Assembly: GCA_027574665.1 (NCBI GenBank)
Contig: CM050655.1
Span: 8,117,170-8,181,169 of the forward strand
DNA length: 64,000 nucleotides
Reading direction: 5' to 3'
DNA from: Rhynochetos jubatus
Lineage: Eukaryota; Chordata; Aves; Eurypygiformes; Rhynochetidae
A program made the translations under genes and the position numbers. Positions 40,601 through 50,486 of the stretch are shown in pieces; within the stretch, counting starts at the first letter, position 1; each line of letters opens with the position of its first letter. The notes under the pieces are model-generated. The model saw only the letters and a program-made list of their open reading frames with translations, had not been told where the DNA came from and ran no database searches.

Positions 40601-40837
40601 TGTACAAACAAAGAATGAGGGATATTCTGCTAAAAAGACTACAGTCCTCTCTAACCTAAGTTTAACGTCTGCCAATAAGAATTATTTTCAGGTACAAGGT
40701 ATAGCATGTTAACATTCTAGAGGAAAATAAATCATTTTACAATTACTTGTAATTAAATATCACTTTATTAAAATGAGTGGAAAACATTCCTGCCTTCCAC
40801 TTCAGATATTTATTTTACACTTTTTAATTATACTTAC
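37667..40837 (-). other. Intron between exons 3 and 4
   Basis: A 3.2-kb AT-rich intron with a short CA run near 38.21 kb. No repeat family or exon was recognised. Confidence 0.75.
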
Positions 40838-41007
40838 CACTGAGGTTCTCCAACAGGAAATTTAACAGATCCATGAATCCTGAGAGCTGTATAAAACTGA
40901 AGTTCATTTCTTTGGCCCACCAAAATCCCGCAGTGTAATAATCCATCAAAATAGCTTCTTTCGAAGATGTCTTTAGTTGTTTAAAATTCAGAAATTCTTC
41001 CAGCTTT
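40838..41007 (-). CDS. CABCOCO1: CABCOCO1-like, exon 3 (core domain, residues 44-101)
   Basis: The 170-nt exon has the acceptor ttttctag| and the donor CAGTG|gtaagta. It completes the split lysine from exon 2, encodes 56 residues, and leaves one base (G) for the aspartate finished by exon 4. Key motifs are KLEEFLNFK, KEAILMDYYTAGFWWAKEM, FIQLSGFMDLLNFLLENL. The aromatic GFWWAKEM block and the leucine-rich helix after it are the best family signature in the window. Its pattern of alternating charged and hydrophobic residues fits amphipathic helices. This is the most secure exon together with exon 4. Confidence 0.85.
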
Positions 41008-43890
41008 CTAGAAAACATTGCAAGGTAAAATAATGAAATTTAAAAATAAATTACAGATTCCAAAGTTTAACTTGGTCTGTTTGTAATTATAACATTTAAT
41101 ATTATTATATTATACATATGTGTAAATATCTTGCTGGAACTTAGCTACATCAATTTCTAAATATGAACATTTATGAACACAGGACATATCGGCCGAAAAA
41201 AGTAAACAAACACCTACAAGTTTCAACTGGCACTATTTAAATGTTAAGATAAAATTAACGAGAAAACAAAAATAAGAGCATTACAAAACCCAGAGAAACA
41301 GAGCTGAAAATCCCAGAGAAGAATCAGTGTTTGTTCTGGAAGGAGTTTGTAGGATGAAATGGAACAATTAGTCTCCACTTTCTACTGCCACTCTTTCACT
41401 CTGTCCGAAATAGTTTTACAGTACTAAAAATATCTTGCTTCCCTTTCAAGATTATTTTTCATGTAGACTCTGAAGAAAAATTACATTTGAAAATTAATGT
41501 AAATAGTGTAATATAAAATTACTGAAAGTACCTAAAATATTTAGAAGTTTAAATTCCACTTTCATAATGGTCAAGGCATTTAAGAAGAGCCTCATCCTAT
41601 TTTACTGGCACACTGTGGAAATTTTTCCACTTACTTTAAACTTGAAAAAGTAATGAAAAAATACACTCCCTTGTAGGAGACCATGCTGTTGCTGACACAT
41701 TTATGTCTACTCTATCCAAACACAGAATTAGTTATGTCTTTTATAATAACCGTAGGCTTTTTTCCACATGAAGAGAGGGGATCAGGGCTAGGACATCAGT
41801 TTGCAGTTCTCCCAGTATAGCTTCAGCCATGCCTCAGGTAGTTAAGTTTGACGTTAAAGCAATCCTTGGCTTCTTAACTATACTTGACGATATAGGTGCC
41901 AGTTGTGATCAGAGTTTCTAGTCCCCTGTAAGACAGCAAAGCCTTTTTCTTCCCTCCCTGCTTCTCATTCCTTCCTAAGAAGGGCATTAATCTCAGACCT
42001 ACTGAGAGGCAACCATTCGTTTTTCAGGGTTTTCACCGCTTAGCAGAGATACACTGTCAAACAAGAGGAGTATTTTTTTAATTAAAGACTCAGTGGCTGA
42101 CAAAGTAGAGCATATAATCCAATCGGGTTTGTTTAAAACATGTATTCCTTTGTTCTGCACGACAAATTTGTACGGCTGTACACATGCAAGTCGGTTAAAA
42201 ACACTTAACTGTGTACAGAAATAGAAGTGGAACGTGGCCAGCTGAACTTTCCAAGGTTTGAAACAGTCCATATCCTCTCTTTCTGAAGCTTCTGCCAACC
42301 CTGTGTTTTCATAATCAGAGCTTCTCAGGGATTTAGATTTGCTCTGATGCTACTAACAATGCCAGTACTCGTCTTTTCAATACTCTGCAAGGCAGGCCAC
42401 TGACAACAGTACCTATAAATGGTTGGGAAATGACGGGGCAGTCAGACTTCCCAGTTACCCCACCTGCTGCTTCTTCCTTCGTGGAAGGTGCTCAGGTCCT
42501 GCAGAGACGGACAGCGGTATAAAACTCCACGATAAATAGGAACGCAGGACATCAGAATGCTCATACCGCATCAGATTTATTCTGACTTTCTAACCTTAGC
42601 TGCGGCCTTCAAACTGCTCTTGTGTACGGACATGATGCACTGTGGTAAACTAACAAAATTTCAGTGCTGCTGCTGAACTGCTTAGAGTGCACAAAATACC
42701 CTGTAACTATCCTCTTTTCGGCCCAACGCAGTATATACTTAACAATCCACTTGTACAGCATGTGTGTATATATAAATACATTGTGATCAGCTGAGACTGA
42801 GAAGGAACGCACGATCTTGCAATGCTTTCCTTTTTAACCTTAATGAGAAAGTTTCACAGTAAATTGTGTCCTTAGGCACATTTTAGTCTCCAGTGAGTTG
42901 TACACTTCAGGCTCTTCTAAAATAAGGGGGCTATTAGGCAAGAGAAAGCAGTAAATGAAAGAAATTATTGTTATTATTTGTTGGGAACATATTTTTTGTT
43001 TTCTTAAAAAAAAAAATCTCAGAAATAACTCCCCCCCCCCCAAGATCAGTGACAAATTAGAGGAACAAAATAGATTTCAGAAATAATATTTGAATCTTTA
43101 ATAATTGGTTTATGGATGCAGAGGGACAGGGTTGGGTTTTTTAATACCCCCCTCCCCCCCAAACTAGTCCAGTGGACCAGCCCTTTGACTTTCAATTCAC
43201 TAAGAATTTGCTAGTGGACACAAGTGCTCCCAAACAATTTGGGCACTTCTGAAAAATCCCATCCTTAAAATACAAGTCTAGAGTCTCAGGCTGAACTCCT
43301 GGCCTCCTGAATTCAGCTGCTGTTAAGCACTACTAACAAGGGAGAGTGTCGGTACAGGAAAGACAAGATGGGCTTCCATCAGAAGTCTTTGGCTGCCTCC
43401 AATTTCCCCAGCGCCCCATAATGGCTACCTACTAATACCTTCCTAAGCTTCCCATCCCTGCCTGAACTTTTAAAACCTTCCTGATTTTTCAATAACACCT
43501 ATTACAGTGTAGAATCTTAACTGTTTCAGCAAAAAAAGTTACCAAGTGAGGCTTATAAAAAAGCTCAGTATTGGCCTGTTCTTATTCGCATTTTAGAATT
43601 TCATTTCTGGCATATTTAATACTATCGTAACCTCAGAAACCATGCCAATGTGAAGTATCACCAGGGGAAAAAAAGAGTCGAAGAAAAATCAAGAAACATA
43701 GGAAATACAGTAAAACAAAGCAGATTTGAGAGGAACAGTATTTCTTCCTGTCTTTCATGAATCATATTAAACATCAATGATTTAACTGAACAGTTAAAGA
43801 CTAATGACATAACCATCACAAAATAAATATAGCAAATGGTCTACAATTTTTATTTTAGTATAATATAGCATTACCGTCATTGCCACTTAC
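41008..43890 (-). other. Intron between exons 2 and 3
   Basis: A 2.9-kb intron. It contains two C-rich runs, C11 at 43031-43041 and a C6-T-C7 tract at 43147-43160. Nothing else was recognised. Confidence 0.75.
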
Positions 43891-44003
43891 TTCTGAACTC
43901 CTTCTACATTTTGTTCTGACAAAGCAGCAATTTGGGAAAGAGAAAGAAATGTCCGATTAATGACCTTCTTTCCACCTATGGCATCCCGATCTCTGTCTTC
44001 TTC
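43891..44003 (-). CDS. CABCOCO1: CABCOCO1-like, exon 2 (residues 7-44)
   Basis: The 113-nt exon has the acceptor tatgtgtgtgtag| and the near-consensus donor CAGAA|gtaagt. It reads from EEDRDAIGGKKVINRTFL to EQNVEGVQ and ends with two bases (AA) that the next exon completes to lysine. Only this frame is open across the exon and matches phase on both sides. The segment holds the N-terminal part of the folded region, with a hydrophobic run LSLSQIAALS that is probably helical. The exon is too short to appear as a long open frame and was found from its splice sites. Confidence 0.78.
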
Positions 44004-44884
44004 CTACACACACATATGTATAGAGGAATATAATATTAAAAGGGTTATTTTATTATGCCAGTAACTAATCTAAATATCATTTTTATTGCGAGGAAGCATG
44101 CAAGGGATTAATTCAACAAATGCCAACAGAGCTATAATTATATGGCAGCAACACAATACCCTAACACATTTTCACCAGAGAAAAGCTAGGCAGATACATG
44201 GAAAATAGTATTTTTATCTTAAATCCATGTGGGAACACAGTGACATATTATGTGCAGCACAAGATTAAATTAACTTGTAAGTAAAAACTAGAGAAATATA
44301 AAGGTGAAAAAATAATCCATGACTCTAGGTTTGACCAACATGATACTAGATTGCACAGTAATTAAATTTTAAAGACAGTTTCTGCTTAAGATATTATGAG
44401 TGCACATACACGTTACCGAGCTATTTGCTCTCCACCATGTACTGGATTGTATTTTCAAATTTATTGTCTACACTGACTCCTTCCCTAACCAAAAAGAGTC
44501 CAATATGTTTGCTGCAAAACAATGATGCACATCCAAGGAAGGATTTGACACTACTGATTCAGGGACGGTCTGTGTATTTGAAATACAGAAGGCAGATCCT
44601 TACAGGAAATAAAAGGATGTACATGTTATAAGGGATAGCAAACTGAGCATGAACCAACAAAAACTTATAAAAAATAGGAACATCGGATGATATTTTATTT
44701 AGTGTGTGTCACTGACCAAAAACATTTGACCTGAGACTTAAGCAAGAAATCTGTGAAATAAATAAGAGTGGGAAATGAAGAAAAAAAAAAAAAAAACAAC
44801 CAAAACCACTGTTTTACAACTGTTTTACAATAGAATATGTAGGCTACAAAGTGAGGTGGCAAAGCACTTTATCAAATGTGAGAT

Positions 44885-45212
44885 GAGGCAGACTCTTCAC
44901 AGAGGTGTATGGCAGGGGAACAAGGGTCAATGGTCGTGGAACAGAACAGCATCGAACCAAATCGGATACAGTATTTCAGTGGGAAGGGACCTGCAATACA
45001 TTAATGTGTGACAGCTAATATGGAAAAATATTTCACTCTCAAGATAATTAAGCACTAGGACAGGTTCCCCAGAAAGGGACGAGACTCTCCATCTTCGCCG
45101 GGGTTCGAGACTACTGGACAAAGCCCTGGTCTGCACCCAGTGCTGGCCCAGCTTCGAGCAGGCAGCTGGCACAGCTCACGTCCCAAAGATCCCTTCCAGC
45201 CTCACGACTGTG
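44885..45212 (+). mobile_element. Diverged CR1 LINE 3' region, plus orientation, possibly interrupted
   Basis: GAGGCAGACTCTTCACAGAG, GGGTCAATGG, ATTTCACTCTCAAGATAATTAAGCA, ACAGGTTCCCCAGA, ACTGGACAAAGCCCTGG, CTTCGAGCAGG and GATCCCTTCCAGCCTCACGA follow the order of the avian CR1 3' region read in sense (shown in pieces). About 75 bp in the middle (44935-45020) does not follow CR1 and contains CAGTGGGAAGGGACCTGCAA, which may be a second small insertion. Boundaries are approximate. It lies in the first intron, antisense to the gene. Confidence 0.7.
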
Positions 45213-48200
45213 CCTAACTGGCCTGACCCGCTTCTGCACCAGGACACAAAAAAGCCTGAGCAAAACCCGACCATAATTTCCTCGTAGCAGGTAACACCTC
45301 TGCAGCTGCGGGACTTGGGCTTTACGGCAGCGCAGCACGGCAAAGCATGCAGAATAACCTGTTTCTAGCTCACCTAGAGAGAGAGAAGCACAACATTTCC
45401 TAACATGAGGTGATTTTTGAGCCTGAGCAGCTTTGTTCTGGGCTAATGATCAACTAACTCCAGCCCTGGTCAAGGAGAGCCCCCAAATAAAGCTACACTG
45501 CTCCCCCTGCTGCTGCCGAACTGCAAGGTAAAGCTCCGGGACCAGCCGAGTTACAACATTCAAGACTGATGAAACAGGACTGAGAGCAAGAACATGTACT
45601 AGACTGACCAGTTCTGCCCTTCTAATTAAGTACTGAAATACTTTCACAGGTACTTTAACATGAAAAATTAATTGTTCCCAACTGTAGAGAAAGTTAGTCT
45701 CACATACAATGTCTCATCATAACAACAGGAATGAAGTCAGCAAAGGCTTCCATCACACAGGAGCATGACATCAGTTTTCTTTTGTTTTAATTAGCAGTAA
45801 TTCATGCAGTATAAAAAGAAGTACTCCTACAGTCAGCAGTGCTGGTATAATTGAAGCTGCATGCCCTAGCTAGGGTGGAAAAAAAAAAAAAAAGAGAGAA
45901 TGAGTAGCTCAACATGCTAATATTATACAATTAGTGAAAGATATTTTTGAATAATTAGGAAAATTATGAATGCTTTTCCTGAAGTGACCAGTGGTGTTAG
46001 AATCTTGTTGAACAAGAGACAATTTAGAATTACTGACAGCCGAATTAAAAGAATAACTGATACTGATATTTTGGAAACTGGATTAATACCAGCTCATCTC
46101 TCTTCTCTCAGGATGACCAATACAGAGGATAATTCACTATGTATTTTCGCACCATTATATAAATGGCATGTTACCGATTAGGCAGCCAACCCCTTACTGA
46201 CCATAGTTCTTTATAAGGCAAAATGTTCACGTTTTACAGGCATCACCCCAGGCGGACTATCAGCACAGCATGAGGAACTTAGCACTGCATCAGAGAGAAA
46301 AGCGTAAGAAAATTCAGGGCACAGTGGTTTTGTTCTCATCAAGCTATCTTCCAGCTTCTCCTCTGTGGTTACAGGCCAGGCGTGAGTAAGAACAAAGACC
46401 CTCCCAAAACGCTCTCTCTCCTGCACGACAGTCCTCCACCAAGCAAGGTCACAGCAGCAGCTCTGTAAATAAGGCTGCATCAAGTCTTTTATTTGCCCCC
46501 TCCCACTGCTTACATCTCGTGCTATAAGGAACAGGTTAGTAGGCAAAAACTTGGACATTCTGGAAAGCAACTTCTCACCCAAACTCTCTAGAATCTTATC
46601 CAAACTAATCCCTCACTGCTTCTTGAAAGGTATCAGGCAACATCCATCATGTCAGAAAAAGCCTGTCCAAAAAGGAATTTTCTCCTGCCTCCAGTATGTA
46701 CCTGGCTTGCCACAGTATGAAACTTTCTAACCGGCATTATATTGTCAGGCCCAGCACACTTAACATGCCGATGCCAAGGCTCATCCCATTCTCTGAATCA
46801 CAAACAGCAGGAAGGACCTTGGGAAAATTTGCTGAAGTCTCCGGACGTAGTGTTGTATTACAGCAGTATATAAGCTATGTAAAATTACACAAATTTATTT
46901 AAAAATAACTCCAGGTGCCTTGCACTCAGTCACCTATAATCTCTTTCGACACATTTAAAGGTCCTCTAGCATTCGAAACACATTCTTTAACCAACTAAAG
47001 TTTGCAGCTTAAACTCAAGAGATACTCAAGCTGTTGTAACCCAGCACTGCAGATAAGGCTCCGTAATCTGCACATCAAAATCCGACAGACTACATGGCAA
47101 GGTGAACGCTTCCCATTTCACTGTTTCATCACCCAGTGTTCCTAACGACACCCCTGGCAGCAACCACCCTCCCCTCCCCGGTGTATTCCTGTCTTTGCTA
47201 CAGCTCTTGATAAGGGTGGGTTTGTGGCACTGTTGCCTACAAGCAGCACAGATATCAGATAGTAAGGTAATAATACTGTCCCAAATGACCGATGAGGAAC
47301 TATGGGAGAGAAGGTACATAATTTAAAAAAATTATTAATTTTCTCATTTAAAAACCTAGTGAAATTCCATGATTCATTTGAACAATCCTATATTTGTGGG
47401 AAGTTTCTGTTCAGGCAGAACCTCCACACACGCATATAACTAAAAGCTTATAATTATTTTGATGGAATACTGGTTTGTGTTTTGATTGCTGTCTTTAACC
47501 ACCACGGAAAATTCAAAGAGAAGTTATTTTATATATGTGTTGACTGATGTCAAAGAATTCACCATTCATTTTACCATTAACTGTAGTGACTGGCTGAGGT
47601 AATCCAAGGTGAGTTAATTCTGGTAACACTATCCTCATGCGCTGAGGAAAAAAACCCAAACTGATCCTCCCAGCAGTAGACCTAACCTACTGAAACACAG
47701 ACTGCTATTAGAGAATCGTTTGTTGCTGGTTTATTTTCCTTCAAAGAATTTTTAGCTGTTCTGAATGTGTAACATGTTTCTGGCTGTTCAATACATTACT
47801 CCAAATGCTTTGGGCACCCCTTGTCAACAGCATCGAATCAAAATACCAAATCGGATACTCCAAATCGAAAGAATAAGGATCCTCCTTGAATCTCTGGGCA
47901 AATGTTCACGAACTATCATGAAGGAGAAATTACTAGCAGAAAAGTGATATAGATAAATAGCAAATGGGGGTGGGAAAGAACACCCTCTCAAAAACCCAAA
48001 CCCCAAGGGAGTCGTCCCTCACTAGGAGAAAATGCCCCACTACCTGTAGTTCTGGTGAGGCTCTTTTCAGCGCAGCAAAACCTTGAAACACAACAATGGA
48101 AGTTAGCACCAGTGTTCCTGAAGGAAAATAAGCTTCCCCTAAGGGATGAGGCCTCCTCCGTGGCTGAAGACGTTACTTATTTGCATTCGTGTGACAACAC

Positions 48201-50034
48201 AACATCATGCTTTGCAAAATTGTGACTTTCAAAAATATACTCGCAAAGGAATAGCTTATCAGCTCTTGGAAATTATAGCCAATACCTGAATTATAAGGAA
48301 CCCGAGAGCCTCCTGTCCTCACCCCATCAGGGAAATTAGACTGGACTAAACTCTGCTGCCACAGCTAAATAGTTTGCAGTACCTGAGCTAGTTCACTTAA
48401 AGCTAGCTCAGCTGCCTCTGTCTGAGCGATACTGCTGACAGCAGTACAGATGTACTCTGAAAGAGTGTTGCGTATCAGTTACAACTTCAATCAAAATGGG
48501 AATGACACAAAAAAAAAAAAAAACCAACCCACACCAGCAACACAGGCTGTTATTTGTATTATTATACGCATCTTGTTATCAAGCTGTCAAATACTTCAGC
48601 AGAAGCAGAAAATCTTGAAGCTGTCTACATAAATAGTTAAGGCAGAAACAGAAATGCATTCACTGTTCCTGTTTGTTTAAAAAAAAAGCCCCACTTGTCC
48701 GCTCCCACAGTGGGAAGTTAAAAGCAATAGTTGCTATTTTTAGTCACAGTATTTCTTTTGTTGTCAAACAAATAAGGAAATAAAAATAGTAACGCTAATT
48801 TCAGCTACATTCAAGTGAGAAACATACAGCTATGTCAAGCGCCAGAGGTATGGAAGGAAAGCTTTCAGAGGACCTTTACAAACAACGGATCTTGATAGTG
48901 CCATTTTAATAACAAAACAGGTTTCAAAAATTTCATACAGTCCAAACGTCAAGATTTATGGATGACCAAATATATTATGACATTAAGCTTTACTGATGTT
49001 TTCACAGCTGCTGACTGCTTACTGGAAAAAAAGTTGTTAAAAATAAAGCTGCGGCAAGGCTTGCTAAGACCAGGATTTAGATTTTCTAATGTGCTTTCTG
49101 CTGAAAGTAATTACAAGTCTGAACTATTATAAAAATACTCAATTTAAATCAAAAGGAATTATCTCAAGGTCTAAGAAACAATATAATAGAGTGGCAGAAC
49201 ACAGTGTTCCCTACAGCTTACATATGGACCATGCAAAGCTAGCTTCAGCCAAAACTGGAGACTATACAATTTATAAAAACACACAATTCCACAGAGTATC
49301 CAATAAAAATGAATTATAAAGGGTAGTAGGAATTGTCACAAAGGCAAGCTATTGTGCGTAGAACAAAGTTTAATACAAAAGGAACAGAAAATATGCGAAA
49401 AAACCCCCAACATCCGCTGAATTCCTCTAACGACTCCTTTTATAAAGCCACAAAGTAAAAATGACGAAAATTTCAGTGGTACATTTCAAATGGATGTACA
49501 ATCTATTTCTGACAGCCTGTCGTTTCCCATACAGTACACCTTGTTTCCTGTTCCTATGATCTAACTGACTGCCTTACCCCAGCATTACCCTTGTTCCAAC
49601 TGCCAAAATATTTATGGAGAACACTGAGAACGCTGTGAAAGATACATATATTTTTCATAAAGCATTTAAAATACGTGATAGCACATTTCACATGGAAGAG
49701 GATTTATTTATTTAAGGAGACCTAAACGTTAAGCTCTCGACTCGACAATCGCTAGGGTAGCTTTGTGTCAACAGACGCAACCATTGCACTGGCTAAACGC
49801 GGTGAATCCCTTCCACAAGAGCCACAGCAACTTCTCGGTGATCCAAGACAACGAAGGAGTTCAACTGGAATAAAATTATCTTGTAGTAGCTACAACTATA
49901 TAGACAGACCCGAGGGAGAAGTGCTGAGCTGACGCAATGCCTCATATGTTCCTTGGGAAGAATAACTTGTATTTTTTCTCTTTTCTGACTGTCAGAAATC
50001 ACACCTCTGACAACCAAATCAAAGATTGCAGTGC

Positions 50035-50057
50035 AAAAAAAAAAAAAAAAAAAAAAA
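50035..50057. repeat. A23 homopolymer
   Basis: Twenty-three consecutive A bases are followed by an A-rich tail. It lies about 400 bp inside the first intron. It may be a retroposed poly(A) tail, but no body is recognised next to it. Confidence 0.85.
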
Positions 50058-50431
50058 TAAAAAGAAAACAAGAAAAGATAAAGGAGACCAAAGACAAGTA
50101 AAGAAGCAAACTTAAGGAGAACGATGTGGATTTGCAAAAGCCTCTAGAGCACTCTGGCTACCTAAGGCAACGAAAGGTGAGAAATAGAAGCGAGATGCTG
50201 CTGGAGGCAAGGCGTGAGCTTGTTTCCAGCCCCTGGCTGCCCTTCCCTCGGCAGCCAGAAGTTCGGAGCTTCCTACCACCACGAGTAAGCCAAGAAGCGG
50301 CTTAAAGGCGAGAACCTGTAACCGGCTGCGAATTGGCGGAGGCGCGGAAGGGTGCCTCCGGCTGAGCCAGCGCCGGTGGAACGCACGGGAAGCAGCAGGA
50401 GCCGCCGTACGAACGCCGCGGAGGGGAGTAC

Positions 50432-50449
50432 CTGCCCCGGCGCCGCCAT
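50432..50449 (-). CDS. CABCOCO1: CABCOCO1-like, first coding exon (residues 1-6)
   Basis: This tiny coding exon reads MAAPGQ. The ATG sits in a strong Kozak context (AACATGG, with A at -3 and G at +4) inside a CpG island, and the exon ends in the donor CAG|gtactc after exactly six codons (phase 0). The next exon upstream in the window, at 44003-43891, begins in phase 0, so the two join directly into an open frame. The 5' UTR would extend to higher coordinates, but no transcription start can be read from sequence alone. The start choice rests on context, phase agreement and CpG-island position. An upstream start or a missed exon in the 6.4-kb first intron remains possible. Confidence 0.6.
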
Positions 50450-50472
50450 GTTGCCCGCGGCTCGGCGTCGCC

Positions 50473-50486
50473 GTTGCCCCGGGAAC
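50473..50486. promoter_or_regulatory. X-box-like RFX binding site
   Basis: GTTGCCCCGGGAAC is a 14-bp near-palindrome close to the RFX X-box form GTTGCC-NN-GGYAAC, with one mismatch in the right half-site. It lies 24 bp upstream of the proposed ATG of the minus-strand gene. A second GTTGCC half-site is at 50450-50455, touching the start codon. RFX2 and RFX3 drive many ciliary genes through such sites. Binding is inferred. Confidence 0.5.

Larger units (their letters stand above)
44004..50431 (-). other. First intron
   Basis: A 6.4-kb intron with the diverged CR1 at 44.9-45.2 kb and the A23 run near 50.04 kb. I saw no additional exon whose phase fits between exons 1 and 2. Confidence 0.65.
2258..50449 (-). 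other. CABCOCO1: CABCOCO1-like gene, coding span, 3' end incomplete
   Basis: This minus-strand gene was assembled from seven exons whose splice phases join without a stop: 18, 113, 170, 145, 73, 114 and 141 nt, giving 258 codons from ATG to the last open donor. Junction phases are 0, 2, 1, 2, 0 and 0. The predicted protein is soluble, with no signal peptide or membrane segment. It has a conserved-looking globular core (about residues 20-173), an EF-hand-like loop at about 124-135, and an acidic, proline- and serine-rich tail. The core motifs fit the CABCOCO1/C10orf107 family, described as a calcium-binding coiled-coil protein of cilia and sperm flagella; that match is from memory of the family, not a search. 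The CpG-island promoter with an X-box-like site agrees with a ciliary gene. No stop codon or poly(A) signal could be assigned. An extra small exon inside the 29.7-kb intron cannot be excluded. Confidence 0.75.

Noticed and set aside
43031-43160. C-run pair considered as a G-quadruplex on the minus strand
   Set aside because: The runs are about 105 bp apart and each is essentially a homopolymer, so there is no four-tract arrangement of normal loop length.
46211-46603. 130-codon minus-strand frame in the first intron
   Set aside because: No motif was recognised, and no splice phase links it to exons 1 and 2. It is likely a chance frame.
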